Source of the DNA: Paramecium sonneborni
Taxonomy: Eukaryota > Ciliophora > Oligohymenophorea > Peniculida > Parameciidae
Direction: 5' to 3'
Assembly: GCA_905182985.1 (NCBI GenBank)
Contig: CAJJDN010000093.1
Location: 71,407-135,406 of the forward strand
DNA length: 64,000 bases
The notes under the pieces are model-generated. The model did not search any database. It was given only the letters and a program-made list of their open reading frames with translations, and was not told where the DNA came from. The translations under genes and the position numbers were made by a program. Of the stretch, positions 36,956 to 49,900 are shown in pieces (positions within the stretch are counted from its first letter, which is position 1; each line of letters starts with the position of its first letter).

Positions 36956-39510
36956 ATGGGAAATTGTAAGTCGGCTAATACAATAGATGTATCATGTAAT
37001 CATAATAAACCTCACATTGCTATATGCTTAGGATAAGCATGCACAAGAGATGAAGGTGATAGAAGATTATGTGAAGAATGTTTGGTTGATCATATGTGTA
37101 ATGATCGTATCACTATAGATGAAGGTATAGAGTAATATTTTATATTAAGCAATTAAGTTTGATAACCATGGAATTTAAGAAATAGTGGAAAAGTTTGACA
37201 GAGATTAAAATTCACCAAATTCATCAGGTGGATTAACTTAAACATTAGCAAATTTTAAAAATAATTTCTTTGAGAGCTTTAAATCATACTAAGGCTATTA
37301 TGATATCTATTTGAATTAGTATCTACTTCAAGGAATACCTGATGCAGAAGTATTTGGAGAAGCCGCAAGTTAAATTGTAGAAGCATTTGAAAAAAATGAT
37401 TTAGGTTACATATAAAAATAAGGATGCCAAATATTACTAAATACTTACAGCAATCCATAATTAATAAAATAGATAGTCATAAATTTAGATTCAGCATCAA
37501 AGAAAATTTCATAATATTAGAGTTAAGTAGAATAGAAATTGAGAAAGTTATCAGATGTATTCTTTAAGGAGCTTCTGTCTTTACCATATAAAACAGCAAA
37601 ATAATTTAATGGTTCTATTTTAAATTTAGATCCAAAAACATATTCATATGAATTCTCAGCATATTTAACTACTGTAGATACAAATAGAACAAGCGGTTCA
37701 TTAATTTCATTGAATTGTAGTGATCACAATTAAAAAATCTAAGTAATTTGTTGTGACAGATGCCCAAATAAAGATAATAGATTATGTGGATAATGTTTGA
37801 TCACTCATAAATGTAATGCTGGATAAAGAATAAAATTGAAATCTTTTAGTTAGGATCAAGCAGCAATAATCGATGCAGCAATGAAATATTAAAAGAAAGT
37901 AAATATTAAATTAGATAGAAAAATAGAAATAAGAGATACAGGAAGCAAAATAAAAAGTAAAGATGATTTTTGAGGATTTTATGAGATAAGCAATAAAGGA
38001 AATAGAAGTTTTGGGATAGAATTCAAAAAGAATGATGTGTGAATCGTAATTGGATGGAATAGACATATAAATTAAATAAGAGTTGCCAGCTTATGTTAAT
38101 AAATTAAAACTAGTACATATTGATATTTTATGAGTGGTATTTGCTAACCGAAGCATGGTGAGTTTAGATTAGAGAGGAGTAGCAATAATTGCTTATTTGA
38201 TTCAACATCCTGAAATCAAAAATTAATTGATGACTTTTGATGCATCTAATAATGCAATTTAATACTTGAATAAATTGGTTACATAATTAGAAGAGATTTC
38301 ATAAAGATTTTTATAGAATGTTTCTCAAGTAGAGGATAGTATAAATAATTTAAATTTATAGTTACAACTTTTGAAAAGAAGCCAAGTTAGAATTTGGAAA
38401 GTTCACATATTTACACAACTAATATTGTAGCTAATCATGGTGGTGCAACTATTATTCCTTAAGGAATGAATATGTCATTATAGAGATAACCATCAACAAA
38501 TTTGAATTTTTAAACTGATTAATCTTTTGAAAATAGATTGGATGGTTGTCCTATAATAAGAGTGTTAAAAGATTTTGGAGATGATTAAGACAATTATGTA
38601 AGTGACATTATCTTTTTTTAAAATCATCTAATAGTTTCAACAGTGGATGGATTGGTAGTAATTTATTAAGGAGTAGGTGAAAATAAGGTTGGAGAATATT
38701 AATTTGAAGGAAAATGTACAAGTATATGTGGATTTATTTATTAAGGAAAATTAGCTATAGCTGCATGGTAAACATTTTTTATTTATTTATTATTTATAGT
38801 ATAGGTAATTTTGAAGAATAGAAAATAGGAATAGTTACTATTGAGAAGTCAATATAATTTTAAGGTTAATTATAAGGACATACAGATCCAATTTTGATGG
38901 TGAAATAATTAATTAAACCAGAATATTTAGTTAGTTGTTCAGGTGATCATAGTATAAAGATATGGGATATATCAATTAATGGATTATTAGAGAATATTAA
39001 AGCAAAGACTATTAATAATCATAAGATGGCAGTTAGGGATATTATTATAATTAATAATAATCATCTGGTTTCTGGTTCATTTGATGAAACCATTTAAATT
39101 TACGACATTAAATCAGATAGAGTAATCTATGCTATTCAATGTGAAGATTGGATATATTGTGTATGACTTTTATTTATGCATAGCTATAAAACATTACCGA
39201 TAAGGCTTTTGCTGCTGGCACTGGTTCTGGTGATATTAGAATTATTAGTACATCAAATTTCAGTGAAATCTAGAGAGTTAGAATTGCTCCAAGTTATATT
39301 AAGAGCATAATGGTATTTTCTAATCCAAATTATCTATTTTTATCATGCAAAAATAGAGACAATTATATCATTCGTTTATCAGAATATAGACAAATTGACT
39401 ATATTAGCAAGACTGAAGAAGTTGACTTTGTTCCTGAAGGCATTTGTGTTTATAACAATTATATCATTTATGGAGAAGCAAATTCAGTTAAAATTAAACA
39501 AGCTAGTTGA
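36956..39510 (+). CDS. B-box zinc-finger / coiled-coil / WD40 protein, with an in-frame TGA
   Basis: About 808 codons after removing introns including 37125-37149 and others of 20-32 nt. It starts MGNCKS, a possible myristoylation site. Two B-box-like cysteine/histidine clusters follow: CNHNKPHIAICLGQACTR...CEECLVDHMC at the N-terminus and CSDHNQKIQVICCDRC...CGQCLITHKC near residue 230. A helical region comes next, then a WD40 propeller (LVSCSGDHSIKIWD; HLVSGSFDETIQIYD; AAGTGSGDIRI). This order resembles TRIM-type proteins lacking a RING. A TGA at 38131-38133 interrupts the helical region, and I find no convincing intron over it (a 19-nt plus a 17-nt intron would work). It is either two genes, a damaged gene or a base error. 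Confidence 0.7.
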
Positions 39511-39539
39511 AATATTATTAAATTTAATATATTATTAAT

Positions 39540-41841
39540 ATGTTTTAAGATAGATTTCAAAATCTAATTGCTACACCTAATTAATGTGCTAGTTTGTCTA
39601 TTGATTGTAATCATTAATTATACATTTAGCTAATTATATTAAACGAGGTAATCTTAGAAGAATCTTCAAGAATGTTTAATATGACACTTATGAGAATCAA
39701 TAATTAACAGAATTCAAGGCATATCTCGATTCCATACCAGTTGAATATTTAAAAGAGTATGCTTAATCTTCTTATATTTGAGAATTCAAAATGATTCCGT
39801 ATTATTACGATTCTTGTATGCTCATAAATTTGTCAAAGAAGACACAGTTAACTATTTTGTTGATCATTTAAATTGGTTAAATAATCCTGAAACTATAAAT
39901 TTAGATGATATTCCATAATATTCAAAATTAGTTTCAATAATTGGAAGAGACGAAATGCTTAGACCTGTGTTACATATATCTTTAAGTCTCCCTTTAGATG
40001 ACTTTTTTATTAAGGCAATAACAAATAAAATGATTATTATGGAAGATTATATGTTTGTACCTGGAAAAGTTGAAAGTTGGATAGTAATTGTTGATTTAAG
40101 TTAAACCAATTAAAATATTAAACATGAGAAAATTGAATCTGCGATAAAACATTTTGTCACCAATTTTCCAATGTCTCTTGAACATATATATTTTTTAGAA
40201 GTGAATTTAATATTGTAGCAGATAGGAATGAATGTTTTAAAATCTAATGAAATAAAGAAATTGAATTTTGATGATAAAATAACAATAACAGATAAAGCAA
40301 AGTATGAAAAAGAGAAAATATAATTTTTATCTTCAGAATATGTTCATTTATTTGAAAATGTATAATTAATAAATCAAAGTATATAGAATTAACAGATTCC
40401 TTTTTAATTATTTTAACAATAAGTATCATAATCTTCTATTCCAAATGCGTAATCTCCAAATTAAGTATAACGTAATCAACCAACTTAATAAAATTAAATA
40501 CTTTAGTAACCAATTTAATTAGTTTTGAATTAACCATAACCTACTCTTTATGGTCATCCATCCAAACCGTAAAGTGGAGAAGAATTGATTGGACCATTGT
40601 ATCCTATGATAGTTTATGCTTCTGCTTAACCTCAACCTTATGTACCAGATTATCATAAAAATGAATTCTAAATATAACCTGCTACTTAAATAGATCCCAA
40701 TTCTATTATTCATAACAATTTAAATAACTATTACAATAATATTCCAAATAATTAGAATTAAAACTTTGTAAAGACTTAAACCCCATAATATTAAGAAGCT
40801 TACTCTAATACAAATTATTAAGTGTAAATTATTATTGATTTATATATTAGTCGAACAAAATACGATGACATCATAGATTAATATAATTGGAATAAATATG
40901 GTGTAACATCATAATTACCACCTGTAGAACCAGATAAAATAATAAATGATGTCAATATGCATATATCTTCACCACTTTAATAATATACACCCTTAACACC
41001 TACTCTTTAAATTTAATAAACTGTAAAAAAAAATGATCTTCCATTAAATCATGACATCTATTCAACTTATAACAATAATCATTTTGAAGATCCAATTTTA
41101 ACCAACAAAGATCATTTTTCACAAATTTCAGAAAATCCTAGTCAAAATAATTTTCATCATGAACATCCTACAGATCCTATTAATAAATATACTAAAATTG
41201 ATTTACCTCTAGATCCAATATAGTCATTTCATTAATCAAACCATAAATTTGATCCATAATCTTATAAATAATAATAAAAAATAGATTAATATCCTCCTCC
41301 AATTAATTAACTAGATTAATACCCTATTCATCATTAGATTGAAAAGAAATATGATTTTGGTCCTATTCCTAATAGACCATCAGAACATTCTTTTCCAAAC
41401 TCTTAAATTATTTATGATAAACCTTTTATTCCTGATCGTAGTTCAGTAGATACTCCTATTACAACCATTAATTATAATTAACCAAAATACTAAAGTTATG
41501 TACCACCACCTTAAACACTCAATAATAATTAATTAAATTCCTTACCATCAAATCTCTAAACCATCCCTTTATCAACTATTCCATAAAATTCAGGATATTC
41601 TCCATATTATGCATAATAACCATTTAGTCCAATCCCTAGTAGTACTAATCTCTACACTGCACCTAATTATCCTATTCCTAACACAAAACCATAATCAACT
41701 TTAGAATAACCAAAAGTAATAGATTAAGACGGAATCAAATTCCAAGATGAAACCATGGTTGTTGGAGATAATGATCATCGATAAACCAAAAATTCTAATC
41801 GAGATCCTGTATTAGACTAATAATAATGTTCTATTTAATGA
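39540..41841 (+). CDS. CRAL-TRIO (SEC14-type) lipid-transfer protein with a long P/Q/N-rich tail
   Basis: 750 residues after removing introns 39607-39629 and 39757-39782. Residues 1-90 form the CRAL-TRIO N region (EFKAYLDSIPVEYLKE; VLLRFLYAHKFVKEDTV). Residues about 100-270 are the lipid-binding domain (RPVLHISLSLPLDD; WIVIVDLSQTNQ; FPMSLEHIYFLEVN). SEC14 proteins exchange phosphatidylinositol and other lipids between membranes. The remaining 450 or so residues are low-complexity, rich in Pro, Gln, Asn and Tyr, with many TAA/TAG glutamines in one uninterrupted frame, likely disordered. The gene starts 29 bp after the B-box/WD40 gene on the same strand. Confidence 0.87.
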
Positions 41842-42075
41842 TCAATTCTATATTTCATTTTATAATATTTAAACTATTTATCATCTCTTTATCAAAATAA
41901 ATTTTAACTTACTTTAAAATCAAACATTTATTAAACTAGATTGCTCATTTAATTCTTAAATCTAGCATTTTTATTGTATTTAATATTAATTAACATAATT
42001 AGATTATTTTTACTGACATTATAGTCTTAATATTTAAAAATTCTAAATCCCCATATCAAATTAATAATAAAATAA

Positions 42076-42282
42076 ATGGGTTGTTCATAAGTTAAGACTA
42101 AATAGCCAATCTCGCTAAACCTTATATAATCAAAATCCTATGAAGCAATGACTCAATCTAATTTTTAACAGGACAATCATAAATTTAATATTATGAAGAA
42201 TCCCATTATCAAAAGAAGAACAGAAAAAAGAAATAAAATGTCCTAAACCACAGCTTGTACTCCAACTTTAATTTCCTCATGA
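42076..42282 (+). CDS. Tiny Met-Gly-Cys protein, likely lipid-anchored
   Basis: 68 residues, no intron. It starts MGCSQVKTK, fitting N-myristoylation of Gly2 and possible palmitoylation of Cys3 with a following Lys. Near residue 45 it has KNPIIKRRTEKR, closely matching KNPIVQRR in the tiny protein encoded on the other strand at 42754-43008. The C-terminus is Ser/Thr-rich (TPTLISS), also like its neighbour (TPSIS). No known family; membrane-attached signalling peptide or adaptor is only a guess. Confidence 0.6.
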
Positions 42283-42753
42283 TTTATTCTCACTCATTCA
42301 TATTTTTTGTCTTATTTATAGATCAGGGATCTTAACTTATGAAAAAATATTTTTTCTTTATAAATCATTCTTGATTCAAGTCTTATCTCATAATTTCTGA
42401 AATACATAAAAGCATTTCTAGAAAAATGATTATTCTGAGACTTATTTATTTCAAATTCTAATTAAACGATACTAATATTAACAATAAGATAATTCTTAGA
42501 ATACTTAATTTTTTATCGAAAGCACTTAAAGTATCAAAATTATGAAGCACATTTATGGTTTTTATAATAGCTGGAATAATAAAATTTACTATCTACGTTT
42601 TTACAGAATTATTTTTTAAGAATTTTACAAAGATTGATATGGATGAAGAATACATTATTGTTGTATATTAAGAATTCATATAGTCAGTAATTTATTAACT
42701 CTTATGAATATTTTATTTTTTGTGATTGTAATTTATAATGAGATAATTGTACA
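42283..42753. other. Intergenic stretch between two convergent tiny genes
   Basis: About 470 AT-rich bases. Apart from poly-T runs I see nothing in it. Confidence 0.4.
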
Positions 42754-43008
42754 TCAAGATAGTTATCTCTAGGCCAACGAATTCTATAATTCGGCTTGTC
42801 TATCAAATCCTGAAATGCTTGGAGTTGCAGAATGAGCTCTTCTTTGCACTATTGGATTCTTTTAAATCTAAAACTTTTCTTTGTATAGTTAGTTTAAAAT
42901 AGCTAATTCTTCAGATTCTTATTCTTATTAGATTGCTGTTGAGTTCGATTGCAATTAAAGAGATTAGAGCTTTATTTGATTTTTCTTTGAAGATAGAGAA
43001 CAACCCAT
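42754..43008 (-). CDS. Tiny Met-Gly-Cys protein, likely lipid-anchored
   Basis: 84 residues, no intron. It starts MGCSLSSKK, a strong myristoylation/palmitoylation-like N-terminus followed by lysines. The middle is glutamine-rich and helical (QQEQESEELAILNQLYKEKF), then KNPIVQRRAHSATPSISGFD, a basic Ser/Thr segment that could be phosphorylated, ending QRQLS. It shares the KNPI(I/V)xRR motif and TPxxS ending with the protein at 42076-42282; the two genes converge. The other two frames of the stretch give poorer proteins. Confidence 0.6.
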
Positions 43009-43260
43009 TTAAAATAATTAATGAGATTCAATCTTTTTAATTTTCTAAAAAGAATTGGATTTAGAGATGCATATAATTATCTTTTTTAAATACATTAAAA
43101 TAAAACTGATAATTTTAAAGAGAATTAGCCCTCTAAATGTAATCTAAGTTTATTGGAAAAAAATGAGTGAACCAAAAGTTTAAAATTATATAAAATGAAA
43201 GAAATTAGAATTAGAATTCAATAATTAAAATTTATATTAATTTATAGCTAAATATTTTTA

Positions 43261-44332
43261 ATGTTTTAGTTTTAAGAGCCATTTGAAATAGAAGCATGTT
43301 TTGAATAAATTTATCAAAATAGTTTAGGAGATTAATTTTCACAAGAATTGATTAATGATACTATTATTTCGTTTCAAGAGTTTCTCAATCAGAACGAACT
43401 TGTAGATAGAAATACAAAAGTTTTATTGTTTGGATCAATTCTTAATGGATTTTCAACAAAAAAATCTGATATCGATTTTACAATAACTACAAATTCTTAT
43501 ATATCTGAAATTAAGGTTTTAGAATATTGGATTTCTCAATTGAAATACCAAACTAGATTTTAAATATAGTAAAATTTACTTCATGCTCGAACTCCCGTAA
43601 TAAAAATACTAGATTCATAAAATCTAATCTTTATTGATTTGTGTTATAATAATCTACTCGGTGCAATCAATACACGATTATTGAAAGCGTATTCTTAACT
43701 GGATGAGAAGGTTAAAAAAGTAAATTTATTTGAATAATAAGGGTGGAATTTTATTAAAGATGTGGGGTAAGGGAGCAAAAATAATAAATAATTTTCTTTT
43801 TTCATCATATTCAATCATAATTCTTTGGCTCCATTTTTTACAAGCTAAATATTAGCTGCCCAATTTATAAGATTAGAAATACAATATAAATAAAATAGAA
43901 TCAGATTTAATAATAAAAAGATAACTTTACTAAGATGAAAATGTGATTACAATAAGAACTTTCTTTGTAATTATTTAAATAAATTTAAAGTTGCACGAGG
44001 ATGAAGTTTATGAAAAAGTTAAATACGAATTTCAAAAAAGAATTTCTTAAATTTCTTTGAAAACTTTATTTGAAGAATTTTTTACTTATTATTCATAGGA
44101 TGGATATGGGTTTAATTAACCATATAAAATTTCGATAAATTAAAAAGAATTGAAAAATTAAAATATTAAATATTCTATGTGTGATCCTTTTGATCCACTT
44201 CATGATCCATTATTAAAAATAAACAATGCTTTTAAAAATAATAAAGCTTTTTCTAATGCTGTATTTTTTTTGTAAAACAAGTGGAATGTAGAATATTTGT
44301 TTAAAGAGGAGAATGAATAATTACATTACTGA
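43261..44332 (+). CDS. Non-canonical poly(A)/poly(U) polymerase, Cid1/TUTase-like
   Basis: 349 residues after removing one 22-nt intron (43720-43741). The nucleotidyltransferase core is visible: LFGSILNGFSTKKSDIDF (GS motif and DxD metal ligands near residues 60-75), then FIDLCYNNLLGAINTRLL with the third Asp. The central domain follows across the intron (LLKMWGKGAKIINNFLFSSYSIIILWLHFLQ). The PAP-associated domain has LFEEFFTYYS and a nucleotide-recognition-like CDPFDPLHDP. Cid1-type enzymes add untemplated U or A tails to RNA 3' ends, acting in RNA decay or small-RNA pathways, which ciliates use in genome rearrangement. The compact length without extra domains is typical of Cid1 itself. Confidence 0.9.
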
Positions 44333-44988
44333 ATAATTGTATATAAGATGTGCTTATTTATTATTTAATATCAAACTATTTTATTAAATAATCCATGATT
44401 ATATGATCATTCTTTCATAGTTAATTTAACAAACTGAGAGAACTATGTTTTAACTCTGAAAAATCAACTCAGCTGTTTATTTATTGAGATGGTCAATTGA
44501 ATTTATAAATCATAAGAATAAATCTATCAATCCAAAAATGTGCAAATTTCTCCTATGATATCCAAGAAAACCTTTTCAAAAAACAAATATTAGAATAGAA
44601 CGTTTTCTATTATATGATTAAATATATAAATAACTTCTAACATAAAACCTTAGGAGTAAAGATAAGAGATTCTTGAGGAATAGAGACTGTGAAAACAATT
44701 ACTTTTTCAATCCAAAAAGTATTCTTAGTTTTACTTCAACTTCAAAATAGATTATATCTTTATTGTCTTGATAAGAGATTTCTAAGTTATATAAAATCAA
44801 GAGAAATACATCGTTTAAATTCTTATTGATCATTTAAGGCTCTTTCAGGCTAATAATAAAATAATGTATACTAATGTAATTATTATTTAGAGCATTTGAC
44901 AATTGAAATGAATAATAAATTACAATATATTAGAACTTTTGATATAAGGAATAATAATTTGAAATTTAATTTTTTCATAAATCACAAA
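44333..44988. other. Intergenic stretch upstream of IFT56
   Basis: About 650 AT-rich bases. An upstream in-frame ATG lies near 44920, but the conserved IFT56 N-terminus begins at 44989. No other gene seen. Confidence 0.4.
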
Positions 44989-46852
44989 ATGCTACGTCCA
45001 GGTTCCTCAATGAGTAAAGCAAAATAAACAAAAGCAGCAGCCCCAGTTTCTGGAGGAGTTGCTGCAAAAGTTGTTTAAGAGAGAATGCCTACTTTAGAAG
45101 AATATGTTAAGAACAGAGATTGGGTAGGAGCAATATCCCTCTTAGAAAATGAATAAAAGTATTGTTTGACAATTTAAAGATTAGTTTTAATGATTCAAGA
45201 TCTGAGCCCAAATTATGGTTAGCTTATGCATGTTTTCATAATGGAGAATACAAGTATTAGAGATTGTATATTTTAAAATAGAAGGGCAATCTAAGTTTAT
45301 GATTAGATGATGACTAAACCAGATTACAACAAAGAGATTCATATATATAAGGCATGTTGTTTTTATGCTCTATGTCAATATGAAGATGCAAAGAGAGAAT
45401 GTTCAAAAGGTCCAGAGACAGCTTTATCAGTGAGATTGTAATTGAATTGATTCTAAATGATAGATAATTTCATATTGCTCATAAGAAAAATGATGAGAAG
45501 AATCTTATGACTTATCATCATAAGATACAAGAAACTGTTCATGATTAATTGTGTTTGGCAGCAATTCATTATTTAAGAGGACATTATGAAGAAGTAACTG
45601 AAATTTTTTATATGATAGGCAACTGATGCATACAAAAAATTATTACTTGAAAATAGAGAATATACAGCAATCAATGTTTATATAGCTTTGTGCTATTATA
45701 AATTAGAATATTTCGATGTTTCTATTGAAATTCTCTCTTCATATCTAAATCAATTTCCATAAAGTGTTACAGCAATCAATCTAAAAGCTTGCAATCAATT
45801 CTAGTTATATAGTGGTAAATTAGCAGAAGAAGTATTCAAACCTTTGCAATCCTAATATGAAGGAATCAATGTTTGTGCAGATAATGATTTATTGAAACAT
45901 AATCTAGTAGTGTTTAGAGCTGGAGAAAATGCTTTAAAAGTACTCCCTCCTTTAGTAGAAATATTCCCAGAAGCAAAACTCAATCTCATTGTCTATTATT
46001 TAAAAAATGAAGATATTGGAGAAGCATACAATCTAGTTTAAGATCTTCAACCTACAAACCCAAAAGAGTATATCTTAAAGGCTGTTGTTTATGCTATGAA
46101 AGGATAATCTAATCCTGATTAGAAAGAAGCCTTAAAAACTGCTTAATAATTATTTTAACTAGTGGGATCTTCAGCTAGTGAATGTGATACTATTCCTGGT
46201 AGGTAATGTATGGCTTCGTGTTTCTTTATTTTAAAATAATATGAAGATGTTTTAGTTTACTTAAAATCTATTAAGCAATTCTTTTAAAATGATGATGATT
46301 TCAACTGGAATTATGGAATTGCTTGTGCAGGTACTGGAGATTATAAAGAAGCTGAAGATGCTTTAGCATAGATTCAATCGGAAAAATATAGAGTATAATA
46401 TTAAATTCTATTTATTTATTTTAGTCTGATGATATCTATATCAAATGGATGACCAGAACATATATAATGAATGGCAAGGCAAAGTAATTTATAATCTTTA
46501 TCAACTTAGAGAAGCTTGGGAATTATATATTAATATGGAGACTTCAAGTGAATCTTTTTAAATTTTAGTCTTAATTGCTAATGATTGTTATAAGATGGGA
46601 CACTTTTATTATGCTGCTAAGGCTTTCGATATTCTCTAAAGATTAGATTCAGATAATGGGGAACATGAATATGAAGATGCTTTAAGAGGTTCAGTTGTAG
46701 GAGTATTTCAAATGGTCATTGCATCAAAGGAGACTCTAGATCATTTAATTGAAGTTATGAATATCTTGACAAATACAGGTGACAATCCTTAAGTAGAATA
46801 TATTCTTAAAATAATTAAAAAATGGGGAAAAGAAAATAATTGGAAAATATGA
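44989..46852 (+). CDS. IFT56: Intraflagellar transport protein 56 (TTC26, TPR protein)
   Basis: 566 residues after removing six introns (45159-45184, 45254-45281 and four more of 25-32 nt). It matches IFT56 along its length: [126 protein letters not shown], ending [20 protein letters not shown]56 is a TPR solenoid in the IFT-B complex that carries axonemal cargo, including dynein-related motility proteins, into cilia. Length is close to the animal and algal proteins. The start is set by the conserved N-terminal block and a basic leader ([15 protein letters not shown]). Confidence 0.96.
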
Positions 46853-46969
46853 TAAATAAGTTATAAATTAATATTTATTACTAAAAAAAAAAGTTTCTTG
46901 AACTATTTCTATTTTTTCTGATTAAAATATAGAATATATATATATTGATATAAAATGTCACATGTTGTT

Positions 46970-49900
46970 TCATCTGAAATAATTCATTACTACTAAGACA
47001 AAGAATACTAAAAGTTTAATATTATAATATACCTAATGCAGCTAAAAATATTATTAATTCATAATTAGACTCTTATACAAATTTAACTCTTATCTTCTAT
47101 TCATTTTCAAAAATTACATCTCCTTCTGTAGGTTCATGACATTAACTGAAATCAAAAACAATCTCTACTCTACCCTAAGAAAATTATGTTGTTATCAATC
47201 CTTATAGATGACTGTCTTGATGAGTTTTTTCAATATTTCTATAGTATGGAATTCTTAGAGTTTGAATAGGTTGACTATTTTAAATAAATATTTCCTGATT
47301 TGGAAGATAGAATTCTCTTTCATAAATAACTTCTTTGCTTCCATCCAATGTGATTTATTTATTAGAAAGGAGCGCATTAATCTTCACCTTCTTTGGCATA
47401 GGAGTATTATCTTCAGCAATTAGAGGTTTGATATTGTATTCATATAGGTTATTAGTTTTCTCTAATTAAAACCATTATGGTTAATCTACATCTATTTGTA
47501 TTTCAAAATTAGGGTTGATCTAATCTGATGGAGGTATTTTAGGATTGACATTTAGTTTGATAAGTAACTAATTATCTCCTTTATTTGTTTCAATAATAAT
47601 ATGAGAAGGTCTGATAACTTCAAGTGCAGCTTTGAATTTATTTCCTTAATCATTAACCTCAACATAACATTCATTCAATTCTTTTAAAATTGTTAATTTA
47701 TTTTCTTAAAAATTTCCACAATTTGAAAACCAAATAGGTTTATCAGGATTATCAATTTGGTAAGTAATTGTGGATCCAAGATAAGCCTTCATTTACAATA
47801 AAGTTGCACCTACTTTTACAAGTATATAATCAATTTTATTATTTCCACAACTTAATTTGATCAATGCAAATCCTTAGTTGAGACCTTCAATTTCGATTCC
47901 ATTTTTATTCAGTTTAATTTAGACAATTTGTCTTGTATAACCTAAGACTTCAAGTTTATTATTTTCAATGTCTTCAAATTGATATCCTTCTTAATTCAAG
48001 TATGCAATTTCGATTTCTATTTTTTCATCAACTTTCAAATTTACAAATTCGGACATAGGATACATTTGATAGATTTCTTCTACTTAAATTAACATTGAAG
48101 TAGTAGCTAATAATAATTAAGGCTACAAAGTAATACTATCACTTTCAATAATATTTGGAGCATACATGTTCATTTTTTCAATACTTTTTATTTCTTATCC
48201 TAAAGCTAATTTGCTATTTGTAGGAATTAGTAGAGGTACATGATACAAAGCTTTAGTATTAATAAATAAATTTCTAGTATAAGAATTTAATCTTTCAACT
48301 TCAAGTTAAGTCTAAGCTTCTAAATCAAAAGCCGTTATTTTTATATTAATTTTTCCAACTACAACTGTTGAAACTGAAAGTCCTAAAGAATTAGGAGAGG
48401 TCTAAACTAACTTTTAATCCAAGTACCAATTGATCTTATTTTTTGGACATAAACAAAGATTCATTTGATGATTTTGAATAAGGAAATCAGCAACAATTCT
48501 AACTGAAGAACCTAATTCAACTTTTCTACCGTAATGTAAAATAACTCTATTTGGTTTATCAACTATAACTGGTATCTAAATAGAGTCAATCAGAATGTTA
48601 AATTATTTTAAAAACACAGAAACAAAATAATTTCCCTATTTGTCTTTAGATTTAATAGTAACAATGTTTTAACTAACTGAAACTTCTAAATTTTCACTTG
48701 AAGTGGCTGAATAACTAAATTAACTTTCAGATGGGAATAATACATGTGTTTCACATTCAATGGGCATGTAAACAGTTTCAGCTTGTAATTTAGAAATAAC
48801 CTTTAATTCAACATGATTAGACTAGGTAGAATCATATTATGTAGATAATTTAAATAGACCTTCTCTATTTGGAGTTATTATAAACTAATTATTGGCTTGA
48901 TTGATATTGCTAAATCCAAAAGTATCATTCAAACGTAAAGGAGTCCAATTGGTTATATGTACGAGTTTCTTGTTTAAAGTAAATTATGAAGTTGCATTAA
49001 TAGAATTTCCAACAACAGTTATTTATTAACTTAATTCTAGATTCAATAGAGATGGATTAATAACATTAAGTGTTGCTGAAACACTGTAATTAAGTGATAA
49101 ATCATAAACTACTAATTAGAATTGACCTAATGTTTTAGGAGTAATAATAACTTAATCCTTTTGACATCCAATAATATAATTATCATACTAACATTGAATA
49201 TTGTTAGTTGAAGATTCTATTCTGAATAAAACACTTTAATCAATAAGAACATATTGTTCACCACTTGGAATCAATTTTAAAGTATGATGTATAATTAAAT
49301 CTAATTCACTTTTAATTGTTGGGAAAAAAGTATCTTTATAATTATTATAAGTTTTGGAAGCAACAATAAATTTACAATCAGAGATTCCTGATTGAATATC
49401 ATATGATAAATATCTATTTTAATACTTCAATCCACGTGTTGAATAATCTAATTATAAACTACTAGAGTTGTAATATAAATTTTTGTCATAAACAGCAACT
49501 ACATTAATTTAAACAGTTTCTTCTTTGAATAACCAATTTACTTCTTGATTCTTTTCATTAAATATTTTGAATGCATTAGGTAATAAACATATTACAGGTA
49601 GAGTGTTACTAACAAGTTTAGGATTAGGCAACAATTCTGATTGTTTATTGACTCTAGTAATGATGAATTAAGCCTTTTACTAGAAACAGTTGAAATGATA
49701 TTTTTCCATATCAATTTTAAGAATTCCTTCAGATAATTTCTCATTATATGGAGTTTGATCCCAAGTAGTAGGTCCTCCCAAAACTTTAGTTGTAATAGTA
49801 GAATGAGGAGTTACATAATATTCTGATTATTCAAAATGTAAATAATCATATACTCTCACTTATTGTATAACTGATATTTTTTGAGTATTGATTTAAAGAT

